From a bacterium (GTDB lineage Bacteria > Actinomycetota > Acidimicrobiia > Spongiisociales > Spongiisociaceae), in the NCBI GenBank assembly GCA_026710435.1, contig JAPOQZ010000046.1, forward strand, positions 1 through 63,579: 63,579 nucleotides of DNA, read 5' to 3'. The translations under genes and the position numbers were made by a program. Below the pieces are notes generated by a model. That model searched no databases and was not told the origin of the DNA. It saw only the letters and a list, made by a program, of their open reading frames with translations. Numbering within the stretch: position 1 is the stretch's first letter; the number at the start of each line of letters is the position of its first letter. Shown in pieces: positions 18,111 through 25,319 of the stretch.

Positions 18111-18661
18111 CTCGGGGTTGGTGCCTGGTCGAGCGACTCGGCCACCTCGGTGGCAGGCATGTGGTCGGCGAGCGGGGGCAGCTCCGCAAGGGACCCGATA
18201 CCCACAGACTCGAGGAACAGGTCGGTGGTCGAGTAGATGGCGGGGTTGCCGGGTGTGGGAAGGCGGCCGGTCACCTCGATCAGACTCCGGCGGACGAGGG
18301 TTCTGAGAGCCGAGCCGGAATCCACCCCCCGCAATTCGGAGACCTGCCCTCGGGTAACGGGTTGGCGGTAGGCGACCACCGCCAGCACCTCGAGGGCGGC
18401 ATTCGAGAGCCGGGTCGCCGAGCCGGTCGTCAAGAAACGTTCCAGGTACGGGAGGGCCTCGGGTTTCGTGTAGAGGCGCCAGCCTCCCGCCACCGAGCGC
18501 AGCACGATGCCGCGTTCCTCGTGCTCCAGCCGTCCGGCCAAACCCGCCAGCTCCATCTTGACGGTCGCCAGCGGCATCTCCAGGACCTGGGCCAGGTCAC
18601 CTTCGGAGACCGGTGCCTCCGCCACGAAGAGGATGGCCTCGATGGCCGCCAGCGGGTTCAC
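18107..18661 (-). CDS. scpB: Segregation and condensation protein B
   Basis: 184 residues from a GTG at 18661 with GGGGGAG just upstream; GTGA overlaps the scpA stop. Two winged-helix domains, with LAAIEAILFVAEAPVSEGDL at the N-terminus and NAALEVLAVVAYRQPVTRGQ in the second, then RGVDSGSALRTLVRRSLIE. Forms the SMC-ScpAB condensin that compacts and segregates the chromosome. Confidence 0.93.
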   Translation of the reverse strand: MNPLAAIEAILFVAEAPVSEGDLAQVLEMPLATVKMELAGLAGRLEHEERGIVLRSVAGGWRLYTKPEALPYLERFLTTGSATRLSNAALEVLAVVAYRQPVTRGQVSELRGVDSGSALRTLVRRSLIEVTGRLPTPGNPAIYSTTDLFLESVGIGSLAELPPLADHMPATEVAESLDQAPTPR

Positions 18662-19431
18662 AGATACTCCCCCAGGACGGCGGCGAGATCGAGAGCGGGC
18701 GCCTGAGCACGGCGAACCGCTATCTCGGACGGTTCGTCCTGCGCTACGGAAACGATCCCCCACCGGGCCAGTTCCAGCACGGCGAGGAAGTAGGCGGCCC
18801 CCTCGACCCGCCGGGTGCAGTGAGCGACCAGCCGTTCGAAAGTGGACTCGAGTTCCGCGGTGATGCGGGCCCTGATGTCCTCGATCGCGTCCCCGACCGA
18901 CGGGAGATCGAGGTCCAGGTGGTCGACGTCGACCTCCGGCGCGGCGGGTTCGGTCTTCGTCAGGTCCTCGACAAGTGCTGCCAGCGTTCGGGGAGTCACA
19001 CCGGGAGGCAGAGCCGGTGGCGGTGATCCGCCGAGTTCCCTGTCTACTCCCACCGTGCGACCCACGTAGCGGGCCGACTCGACTATCCGGTGGCCCAGCA
19101 CGGTGGCGACGTCCTGGAAGGTCAGGAAGGTGAGCAGCCGGGCGAGGAGCCGGTCCCGTTCGTCGAGGAGGGCCAGTTCCTCCTCCAGGTCGGCCGGTTC
19201 CTCCTCGGGCAACAGGAACCGCGCCTTGAGATGCATGAGCATGGCGGTCATCAGCACGAAGGCCGACACCCCGTCCAGTTCCTGCTCCGGCTCCGATTCG
19301 AGATGCTCCAGGTAGTCGTCGACGATTCCAGAGATGCTGACCCTCGTAACATCCACGATGTGCCGGTTGATGAGCTGTACGAGAAGGTGGAGCGGCCCAG
19401 CGAACACCGCTGTTTCCACCTCGTAGGTCAT
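18658..19431 (-). CDS. scpA: Segregation and condensation protein A
   Basis: 257 residues. The kleisin subunit of SMC-ScpAB. N-terminal FAGPLHLLVQLINRHIVDVT binds the SMC neck; the C-terminal winged helix binds the SMC cap. FVLMTAMLMHLKARFLLP is the conserved central helix. Coupled to scpB and to the HD gene by 4-base overlaps. Confidence 0.93.
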   Translation of the reverse strand: MTYEVETAVFAGPLHLLVQLINRHIVDVTRVSISGIVDDYLEHLESEPEQELDGVSAFVLMTAMLMHLKARFLLPEEEPADLEEELALLDERDRLLARLLTFLTFQDVATVLGHRIVESARYVGRTVGVDRELGGSPPPALPPGVTPRTLAALVEDLTKTEPAAPEVDVDHLDLDLPSVGDAIEDIRARITAELESTFERLVAHCTRRVEGAAYFLAVLELARWGIVSVAQDEPSEIAVRRAQAPALDLAAVLGEYL

Positions 19432-20015
19432 GGTGCGCCCCTCACCCGTTCCGATACGCCATCGTACGGAGGGAGGCGCGCAAGTCGCGGTCTTTGCGAC
19501 CGGTTCGCGAGCGACGGCGGTCCAGCGAGGAAAGCGCGGTCGGCGTCCTGCAGCACGTCCCAGTCCTCGGGGCGGATGCCGTCGGGGCGTTCGCCATGGT
19601 GATGGCGGGTGTAGGCAACCACCAGGGGCTTGGCACCCGCGGTGGCCAGCTCGTCTGCACCCAGCTTTCCGTGGTCGAGGTACGACGCGATGCGGGGGGT
19701 GGGTGCCAGCCCTGCAGCGCGCCGGAGCACCGCCCAGGAGCGGCCCACCGGACCCAGGCGGGCGTGGCGCTTGCCGGTGTCGTGCAAGAGGGCGGCCCTG
19801 ATGAGTTCATGCCGGCCCGGGCAGCCGGCGGCCACGAACCTGGCCGCTTCGAGGCCGTGGCGCTGGTCTGCCCTCGGCTGGCCCCAGAACATGTCCCTCT
19901 CCATGGGAAATTGCAGGTAAGGGGCCACTTCCGCCTGTTCCAACGGGGTCAGACGCCGGGAGAGAACCACGTCGGCCAGCCGTGCCACCAGGTGGATCAG
20001 GTCCGAAACCCGCAC
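19428..20015 (-). CDS. HD-domain phosphohydrolase-like protein
   Basis: 195 residues from a GTG at 20015. The metal-binding HD motif is seen as LLHDTGKRHARLG, with an upstream His in HGLEAARFV and a downstream RHHHGE. HD proteins hydrolyse phosphate esters of nucleotides or cyclic nucleotides; the substrate here is unknown. It overlaps the scpA start by 4 bases. The upstream limit is uncertain. Confidence 0.7.
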   Translation of the reverse strand: MRVSDLIHLVARLADVVLSRRLTPLEQAEVAPYLQFPMERDMFWGQPRADQRHGLEAARFVAAGCPGRHELIRAALLHDTGKRHARLGPVGRSWAVLRRAAGLAPTPRIASYLDHGKLGADELATAGAKPLVVAYTRHHHGERPDGIRPEDWDVLQDADRAFLAGPPSLANRSQRPRLARLPPYDGVSERVRGAP

Positions 20016-20070
20016 AGTCAGCCGAGTGGAGCCGGTCCAAGCCCCACTGGACGGGGGCGTGGAACGGCGG

Positions 20071-20415
20071 TCAGGAGCGTGCCGACTTGCAGTTGATGCA
20101 CAAGCGGGAGACGGGTCGTGCCTCCATCCTCTCCGGAGCGATCCGGTTCGAGCATCCGGCACATGTGCCGTAGGTGCCCGCCTCGATCCGTGCCATCGAA
20201 GCATCGACCTGGTCGAGGTGGACCTTGAGAGAGTCCACAATTCCCAACACCTCGGTTCGCTCGGCGGTGATGGCCGCCGCATCGGCGAAGCCCTCGCCGA
20301 AGTCGAGGTCACGGCGTAGATCACCCGATTCGTTGGCTCCCAGTTCCCTCAGCCGGTGGACCAGCCGGTTCCGCAATCCCAGTAGAACCTCTCGCGCTGC
20401 TGAATAGTCGGCCAT
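20071..20415 (-). CDS. DksA/TraR-type C4 zinc-finger protein
   Basis: 114 residues from the ATG at 20415. An N-terminal helical region (residues ~1-75) resembles the coiled-coil of the DksA/TraR family. The zinc finger follows as CAGCSNRI...RLCINC. Family members bind the RNA polymerase secondary channel and change promoter output; in actinobacteria related small proteins include CarD-independent regulators. Exact role unknown. Confidence 0.8.
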   Translation of the reverse strand: MADYSAAREVLLGLRNRLVHRLRELGANESGDLRRDLDFGEGFADAAAITAERTEVLGIVDSLKVHLDQVDASMARIEAGTYGTCAGCSNRIAPERMEARPVSRLCINCKSARS

Positions 20416-20446
20416 GCGCTCTCCCGCCCGATGGCTGGTCTCGTAC

Positions 20447-21364
20447 TCACCGCAAGGCCCGCGGATGGGCCTCCACGTAGACCTCGTGCAGATGCTGGAG
20501 CGACATACGCGTGTACACCTGCGTCGTCGAAACACTAGCGTGACCTAGGATTTCCTGGACGGTCCGCAGATCCGCCCCTCCCTCGACCATATGGGTGGCC
20601 GCCGAATGGCGCAGGACATGGGGGGATATGCGGCTTGCCGGGATACCCACCCGCAGGGCGTGCTTGCGCACGATGCCGAACACGCCCTGGCGCGTCAACC
20701 TGGCTCCTCTGGCGTTCAGGAACACCGCCCCCGGATCCTCCCGCGACCGGCACAGCTGCAAGCGAACCGGAAGGTAGGTACGGATAGCCGCCACCGCCGG
20801 ACGGCCCAGCGGCACCATGCGCTGTTTGTTGCCCTTCCCCCTCACGATGGCGGTCCGGGTGTCGAGGTCCACCTCGGGGAGGTCCAGTTCCACCAGCTCG
20901 CTGACCCGCACCGCCGCCCCGTATAGCGTCTCAAGCATCGCCCGGTCCCGCTTCCCGAGGTTGGTGTCCCCGGGGGGCGCCTCCACCAACCGGATCGTCT
21001 CGTCCACGTCCAACGCCTTCGGCAAGCCCATCCGCGTACGAGGGGTCTCGGTGAACCGGGTCGGATCCTCGTCGGACAACCCCTCCCCCACCAGGAACCG
21101 GTGGAACCCCCGCACCGCCGCCAGCTTCCGGGCGATCGTCGTCGACCGCATACCCTCCTCGTGCAAGGACGCCAGGAACCCGTCCACCATCCCCGGCGAA
21201 GGATCCTGCTCACCCAGAAACGCCAGATAGCCCCCAAGATCCCGCCGGTATGCCGAGATCGTATTCTGGCTCAACCCCCGCTCCACCGCCAGCACCGATA
21301 GGTAATCATTGGCGCGTCGATCCAGAGGATGACGGCGCGCGTTAGGGCCTATCTCCTGATACAT
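20447..21364 (-). CDS. xerD: Tyrosine recombinase XerD-like
   Basis: 305 residues from the ATG at 21364. N-terminal SAM-like core-binding domain with YLSVLAVERGLSQNTISAYR. The catalytic set is complete: Arg in GAAVRVSEL, Lys in GKGNKQR, HxxR in SPHVLRHSAATH, His in LGHASVSTTQ and Tyr in VYTRM. Resolves chromosome dimers at dif. Its position next to scpAB is the conserved actinobacterial one, so it is housekeeping rather than the integrase of the island that begins just beyond it. Confidence 0.88.
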   Translation of the reverse strand: MYQEIGPNARRHPLDRRANDYLSVLAVERGLSQNTISAYRRDLGGYLAFLGEQDPSPGMVDGFLASLHEEGMRSTTIARKLAAVRGFHRFLVGEGLSDEDPTRFTETPRTRMGLPKALDVDETIRLVEAPPGDTNLGKRDRAMLETLYGAAVRVSELVELDLPEVDLDTRTAIVRGKGNKQRMVPLGRPAVAAIRTYLPVRLQLCRSREDPGAVFLNARGARLTRQGVFGIVRKHALRVGIPASRISPHVLRHSAATHMVEGGADLRTVQEILGHASVSTTQVYTRMSLQHLHEVYVEAHPRALR

Positions 21365-21741
21365 TCTTCCAATCCCACCACACCAACTGCCACGAAAGAC
21401 TCGATAGACCGCACACACAGCCGACTAACTGACCAACGATCACGTCCATCACGGACTCGGCAGTCAGTATTCGCGTCCGGCGTACGTCAAGTGCTTCTAA
21501 CACTCCAACTCTCCTTACGATACGTCATCCGGTCACCGTACTACCCGCGCCTCATCCGAGGGACCATTCCAGCCTATCAACCACTGAGTGTCAGCAGCAT
21601 CTTTGAACTCCAGCACCGGCCTCGTTACGGGTCGGAGCGCTCGTGACATGTACTATTCTGTTGCGATTCCTCTGGATGCTCAGAATGAGTGAATGCGGAC
21701 GTGAGGGACCGGGAAGCATTGGAAGAGCTAGGAGCGAGACT

Positions 21742-22434
21742 ATGGCAGCAATCGTTGGATTTCGTGAAATACCTCTAGAACAGCTAACAATCGGTCTCGG
21801 ACAAGTACGAATGCGGGATGTCAATAAGGGTATCGGCGAACTCGCAGACAGTATCCGCCAAGTCGGACTCCTGGAACCGATCGTCGTTTCGCCGATAGAC
21901 GAGTCCGAAACCTATGAGATCATAACGGGTCAGAGGCGGTTTCTTGCCCATAAGCGCCTGGGAGAGGAGACCATTTGGTCTGCGATTCTGGATGAGCACG
22001 TTGACGAACTGACGGCCAAGGTACTCTCAGTCACAGAGAACCTTGTTCGACGTGACCTACACTCTCGCGATCTGATCGACGTTTGCACATACCTATATCG
22101 TCAGTACGGATCGATGAAGGATGTCTGTGACGAGACTGGTCTCTCATATGACAAGGTGAGGAAATATGTCAAGTATGACCAGTTAGTGCCTGAGCTCAAA
22201 GAGAAGGTGGATAGTGGGGACGTCAAACTTACGACTGCCCTAAAGGCACAGCAAGCTGCCACCGTCGGCGGTGATACAGATACCATCGAAGCTGTGCAGT
22301 TTGCGACAGAGATGGAGCCGATGTCGGGGGCTCAGAGACAGAAGATCGTTAAAGACGAAAGACGAATCCGACGCGCTCGGCTGATGACATTATCGAGGAT
22401 GCAAAGTCGGGCGGCAAGATCACTCAGATCATAG
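21742..22434 (+). CDS. ParB/Srx-domain protein, frame broken near the C-terminus
   Basis: 231 residues from the ATG at 21742, which has AGGAG nine bases upstream. N-terminal ParB-like nuclease (sulfiredoxin-fold) domain: DVNKGIGELADSIRQVGLLE, then GQRRFLAHKRLG and TENLVRRDLHSRD, matching ParB boxes I and II. A helix-turn-helix follows in YGSMKDVCDETGLSYDKVRK. This frame ends in a basic tail at 22434, but the true C-terminus continues in another frame to 22565 (see next entry). First gene of a three-gene cassette with markedly lower G+C than the housekeeping genes. It is not the chromosomal ParB: no ParA is beside it and the partner is a nuclease-fold protein. Confidence 0.75.
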   Translation: MAAIVGFREIPLEQLTIGLGQVRMRDVNKGIGELADSIRQVGLLEPIVVSPIDESETYEIITGQRRFLAHKRLGEETIWSAILDEHVDELTAKVLSVTENLVRRDLHSRDLIDVCTYLYRQYGSMKDVCDETGLSYDKVRKYVKYDQLVPELKEKVDSGDVKLTTALKAQQAATVGGDTDTIEAVQFATEMEPMSGAQRQKIVKDERRIRRARLMTLSRMQSRAARSLRS

Positions 22435-22565
22435 TTACCCTGACCTCCGAAGTACACGGTGCATTAGCTGAGTATGCTTCAGCTGAGCAGATGAATAATG
22501 ATGATGCTGCAGGTAATCTCATTCGAGATGGCCTCCGTAGGAACAACCTGCTCGGTAATGATTGA
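22380..22565 (+). other. Out-of-frame C-terminus of the ParB-like gene
   Basis: An open stretch in the -1 frame starts with SADDIIEDAK and contains KITQIIVTLTSEVHGALAEY and AGNLIRDGLRRNNLLGND, which looks like a ribbon-helix-helix or dimerisation tail. It lacks its own start codon and ends at 22563-22565, exactly overlapping the start of the next gene by 8 bases. That fit shows it is the genuine end of the ParB-like gene. One missing base, or a programmed -1 shift, near 22360-22382 joins the frames. Confidence 0.7.
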
Positions 22566-23265
22566 GGGGCTTACCCGAAGACAATTCCAAGATCTTGTCT
22601 TATCCGTCGGTACACATCGTACGGAACGGAGGCTTTCGCCGCTGGAGGTTGCTCAACTCATCCAAACGGCAGTGAATACGGGTATGACGAGGAGCGAGTG
22701 TGCGGATATCCTTGATTTGGGTACGACCCAGGTTTCTACGTTCTTGAAGCTACTAAAACTGCCAAGGAGTATTCGCTATCTAGCTGACTGGGGTGGGAAA
22801 ACGAACGCCAGTATCTCCTTTTCTACTATGGCTGAACTGACACGGCTAGCACCATCGGATCAGATTGAAGCTGCCGAAGCGATACTCAAGTACCGTTTGA
22901 AGTGGAAGGAGGTTGTACAGCTAGTACAGATAAAAATACGCTCATCGTCCACTCTTATTGAAGCCATTAATACGGTACTTAGGTTACGGCCGAGGATCAT
23001 CAAACAGTACCTATTCTTAGGGGCTGTATACAAAGGCGATCAGCAGAAAAGGTTAGGGTTACTGTCCGCGTCTCAACGCTCCGTCATCTTTGATAGCATT
23101 CTCTTACAACTCGTTGGTAGACGTAGTAACATAGTCGGAAACCTGGGAACCGAGAACTTCACCATCGTGAGTACTATTGATCTAGCTGAGAGTTTAGGGC
23201 AGCAACCCGATGAACTTGAGCAGCAGGTCAATGGCTATTTAGGGGAGGCACTCGGCACGCTATGA
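22558..23265 (+). CDS. ParB-HTH-like DNA-binding protein
   Basis: 235 residues from the ATG at 22558. Residues ~20-75 look like the helix-turn-helix region of ParB/KorB proteins: RRLSPLEVAQLIQTAVNTGM, SECADILDLGTTQVSTFLKL and LKLPRSI. No ParB nuclease box is present, so the two ParB halves seem divided between this and the preceding gene, or this is a paralogue that lost its N-terminus. The C-terminal 150 residues are mainly helical and not recognised. Overlaps the gene before it by 8 bases and the MBL gene after it by 4. Confidence 0.65.
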   Translation: MIEGLTRRQFQDLVLSVGTHRTERRLSPLEVAQLIQTAVNTGMTRSECADILDLGTTQVSTFLKLLKLPRSIRYLADWGGKTNASISFSTMAELTRLAPSDQIEAAEAILKYRLKWKEVVQLVQIKIRSSSTLIEAINTVLRLRPRIIKQYLFLGAVYKGDQQKRLGLLSASQRSVIFDSILLQLVGRRSNIVGNLGTENFTIVSTIDLAESLGQQPDELEQQVNGYLGEALGTL

Positions 23266-24290
23266 GCTACCCCATTGACGTAGCTATGGATTCCGGCGCT
23301 GTTAAGTTAGGTACAGATGTAGTCTGCGATGGATTCAGTAGCGATGCCCGTGTTCGTGTCCAGACTCATGTACATGCGGATCATATGGATCAGTTCGAGA
23401 CTAGCAAGGGTCATCAAGTGATCTTGTCTAGTGAACAGACACGACGATTATTGATCGCAGAGTACGATGCAGACTTGCCGTATCGCTCAAATGTGGTCTC
23501 TGTTCGTCCGGGTGAGAACTACTCTATCGGAGACAGTGCTATCACACTGCTTCCAAATGGCCACATGCTCGGCTCTGTTCAGGTCAAAGTTAGACTCCAG
23601 TGTGGAGTCACTGTGGGTTATTCGGGTGACTTCCAATGGCCAATTCCGGATGTCATCCAGGTCGATGCCCTAGTGATCGATAGCACATACGGAGCGCCAC
23701 ATAATATAAGGGAGTTTACACAAGGAGAGTGTGAAGAACGTTTTGTTATGCTGTTACAAAGGCTGCTTTCGGCAGGCCCGATAGTGATTAAGGCCCATAG
23801 AGGAACAGTTCAAAGGGCTCTTCAAATAATCAACGATGAGATAGATTGTCCAGTGATTGCCTCGACCCGACTTATCGATGAAGTGTCGATCTATAGGGAA
23901 TACGGATATACCATCGGTAATCTAATCACCGAGACGTCTCCTGAAGCGCGCCAGATTATGAAGGATAACCGTCATATAGTGGTTTACAGTACTGGAGATC
24001 ATGCTCCGGTTGATATCGGGGCTCGGTCTAAGGTGGTGCTTAGTGCATACTTCACTCGTCCAGATATGCCTATTAGTGAGTACTCGGACCGCGCTTATGG
24101 AGTAGCCATGTCGAATCATGCTGACTTTAATGGCACACTAGAGTACATCAGAATGTCACGAGCGAGCTTCGTTGTGACAGATAATTCGCGCGGGGGTAAG
24201 GGAGTGCATCTGGCTCGAGCGATAAAGGACTATCTGGGTATCGAGGCAAGACCGTCCTCCAATGTGAGATCGAGAATATGGGGAGAGTAG
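23262..24290 (+). CDS. Metallo-beta-lactamase-fold nuclease (COG1236/YSH1-like)
   Basis: 342 residues. The metal-binding HxHxDH motif is intact in THVHADHMDQFE; GHMLGSVQV gives the next His, YSGDFQWP the bridging Asp, and SNHADFNGTLEYI the C-terminal His. VIDSTYGAP and the beta-CASP-like stretch VIKAHRGTVQRALQII point to the RNA/DNA-processing exonuclease branch rather than to beta-lactamases. The start overlaps the HTH gene as ATGA. Low G+C, like its two partners. The convergent neighbour is the ssp operon. Whether it acts on DNA or RNA cannot be told from sequence. Confidence 0.78.
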   Translation: MSYPIDVAMDSGAVKLGTDVVCDGFSSDARVRVQTHVHADHMDQFETSKGHQVILSSEQTRRLLIAEYDADLPYRSNVVSVRPGENYSIGDSAITLLPNGHMLGSVQVKVRLQCGVTVGYSGDFQWPIPDVIQVDALVIDSTYGAPHNIREFTQGECEERFVMLLQRLLSAGPIVIKAHRGTVQRALQIINDEIDCPVIASTRLIDEVSIYREYGYTIGNLITETSPEARQIMKDNRHIVVYSTGDHAPVDIGARSKVVLSAYFTRPDMPISEYSDRAYGVAMSNHADFNGTLEYIRMSRASFVVTDNSRGGKGVHLARAIKDYLGIEARPSSNVRSRIWGE

Positions 24291-24313
24291 CTGTCAGGTA
24301 GGGCCGAGAAATG

Positions 24314-24359
24314 TACACCGAGGCCTAGTGTCGTCTCAGCAGGTAGATCGGTCGGTGTA
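24314..24359. terminator. Weak inverted repeat between convergent genes
   Basis: TACACCGA and TCGGTGTA, 8 bp arms about 30 bases apart, in the 153-base gap between the MBL gene and the ssp operon. It may end transcription from both sides; no T run is present. Confidence 0.3.
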
Positions 24360-24443
24360 GTAGAGAGTCGCAAGTGATTGTCGTTTGTAACGATGAGGGG
24401 TTCATCTGACTTCAGGGATTGATTGAAATGCTATGACGGCCGG

Positions 24444-25319
24444 CTAGAGATGACAGACTGTACACGGGTCGGCTTCACTATCGTCGTCGAGTACGTTGGC
24501 CAAGGCCTCGACTAAAGGCAGATCAGTTCTCGCGGCGGCCGAGCGGGTGAGCGACCTTTGATGATCGTCGATGATCTGGTCGCGCCGAGTTCGTAGCTCT
24601 ACAAGGGTTTCGCCGCCAGACCACGTGTACTGCCGTCCGCGCATAGCCTGGTCACCAAAATCGGCGTCGCCGTCGACACCAGCATCGGTGAGGACTTTCT
24701 GCTCGATAGCGACAGCCCGCTCGAAGAGTTCGGGGTGTCGCTCGGAGAGTCCGATCCATTCGGCCTTGCGTTGGTAGAAGCAGAAGTAGCAACCGGACCG
24801 CGTTCGCCACTCGTAGTAACTAGGTAGGCCTATACCGGCGTCATCAAGGATGCGGATGACGTGGCGGTAGTCGACGTTGTCTTCGATGAACGGAAACCGG
24901 GTTTGGATGTTTGGCTTGGTGGAGATATATCCCTTACGGTTGGACTCGTCCGCCCGTATCCCCACGTAAGAGATGGCGGGATCTTCTCCGATCCACTCCT
25001 CTATTGGTTTTATCTTCATTATTTTCGTGCACCAGCGCATCTGCGGGGATGGGAGCGCTCCCCGGAAGACTTCGAACCAGTGGTCGAAGCCGCGTTGGGC
25101 GTTGAGCCGCAATATCGGCTTGCCCAGAATCACCTCCAGCCGGGTTAGGTACTCGTAAGTCTCGGGGAGTTCAGCGCCGGTGTCGCAGAAGAAGTACTCC
25201 ATGTCGGGGACCTTGTCGTGCATGTAAACCGCGAGAGCGCTGGAGTCCTTGCCGCCGGAGATCCCACAGATGTGGCGGGGTCCGTCAGCCATGCTGGATT
25301 GCTCGATTAGTCCCGTCAT
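24444..25319 (-). CDS. sspD: Phosphorothioation ATP-pyrophosphatase/PAPS-reductase-like protein (SspD/DndC type)
   Basis: 291 residues. PP-loop SGGKDSSALA near residue 21 adenylates its target. FFCDTGAELPETYEYL is the PAPS-reductase-like follow-on. Cysteines in MRWCTKIMK, SGCYFCFYQRK and a C-terminal DPCTVCHL could hold an Fe-S cluster as in DndC. The role in the Ssp system is to help place sulfur on the DNA backbone. It is the last gene of a cysteine desulfurase-DUF4007-ATPase-PAPS-reductase operon, which excludes sulfate assimilation. The start at 25319 has GAGGG upstream; a second ATG at 25292 (MADGPRHICGISGG) is also plausible. Confidence 0.8.
   Translation of the reverse strand: MTGLIEQSSMADGPRHICGISGGKDSSALAVYMHDKVPDMEYFFCDTGAELPETYEYLTRLEVILGKPILRLNAQRGFDHWFEVFRGALPSPQMRWCTKIMKIKPIEEWIGEDPAISYVGIRADESNRKGYISTKPNIQTRFPFIEDNVDYRHVIRILDDAGIGLPSYYEWRTRSGCYFCFYQRKAEWIGLSERHPELFERAVAIEQKVLTDAGVDGDADFGDQAMRGRQYTWSGGETLVELRTRRDQIIDDHQRSLTRSAAARTDLPLVEALANVLDDDSEADPCTVCHL

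Noticed and set aside
20447-21364. XerD-like recombinase as the integrase of the adjacent island
   Set aside because: It sits in the conserved scpA/scpB/xerD neighbourhood and its G+C matches housekeeping genes, so it is the chromosomal dimer-resolution enzyme.
21742-23265. Chromosomal ParB partition protein
   Set aside because: No parA and no parS-like palindromes were noticed, and the cassette continues into an MBL nuclease.
24444-25319. PAPS reductase of sulfate assimilation
   Set aside because: No other cysteine or sulfate genes are near, and the operon partners (desulfurase, DUF4007, large ATPase) are those of DNA phosphorothioation.
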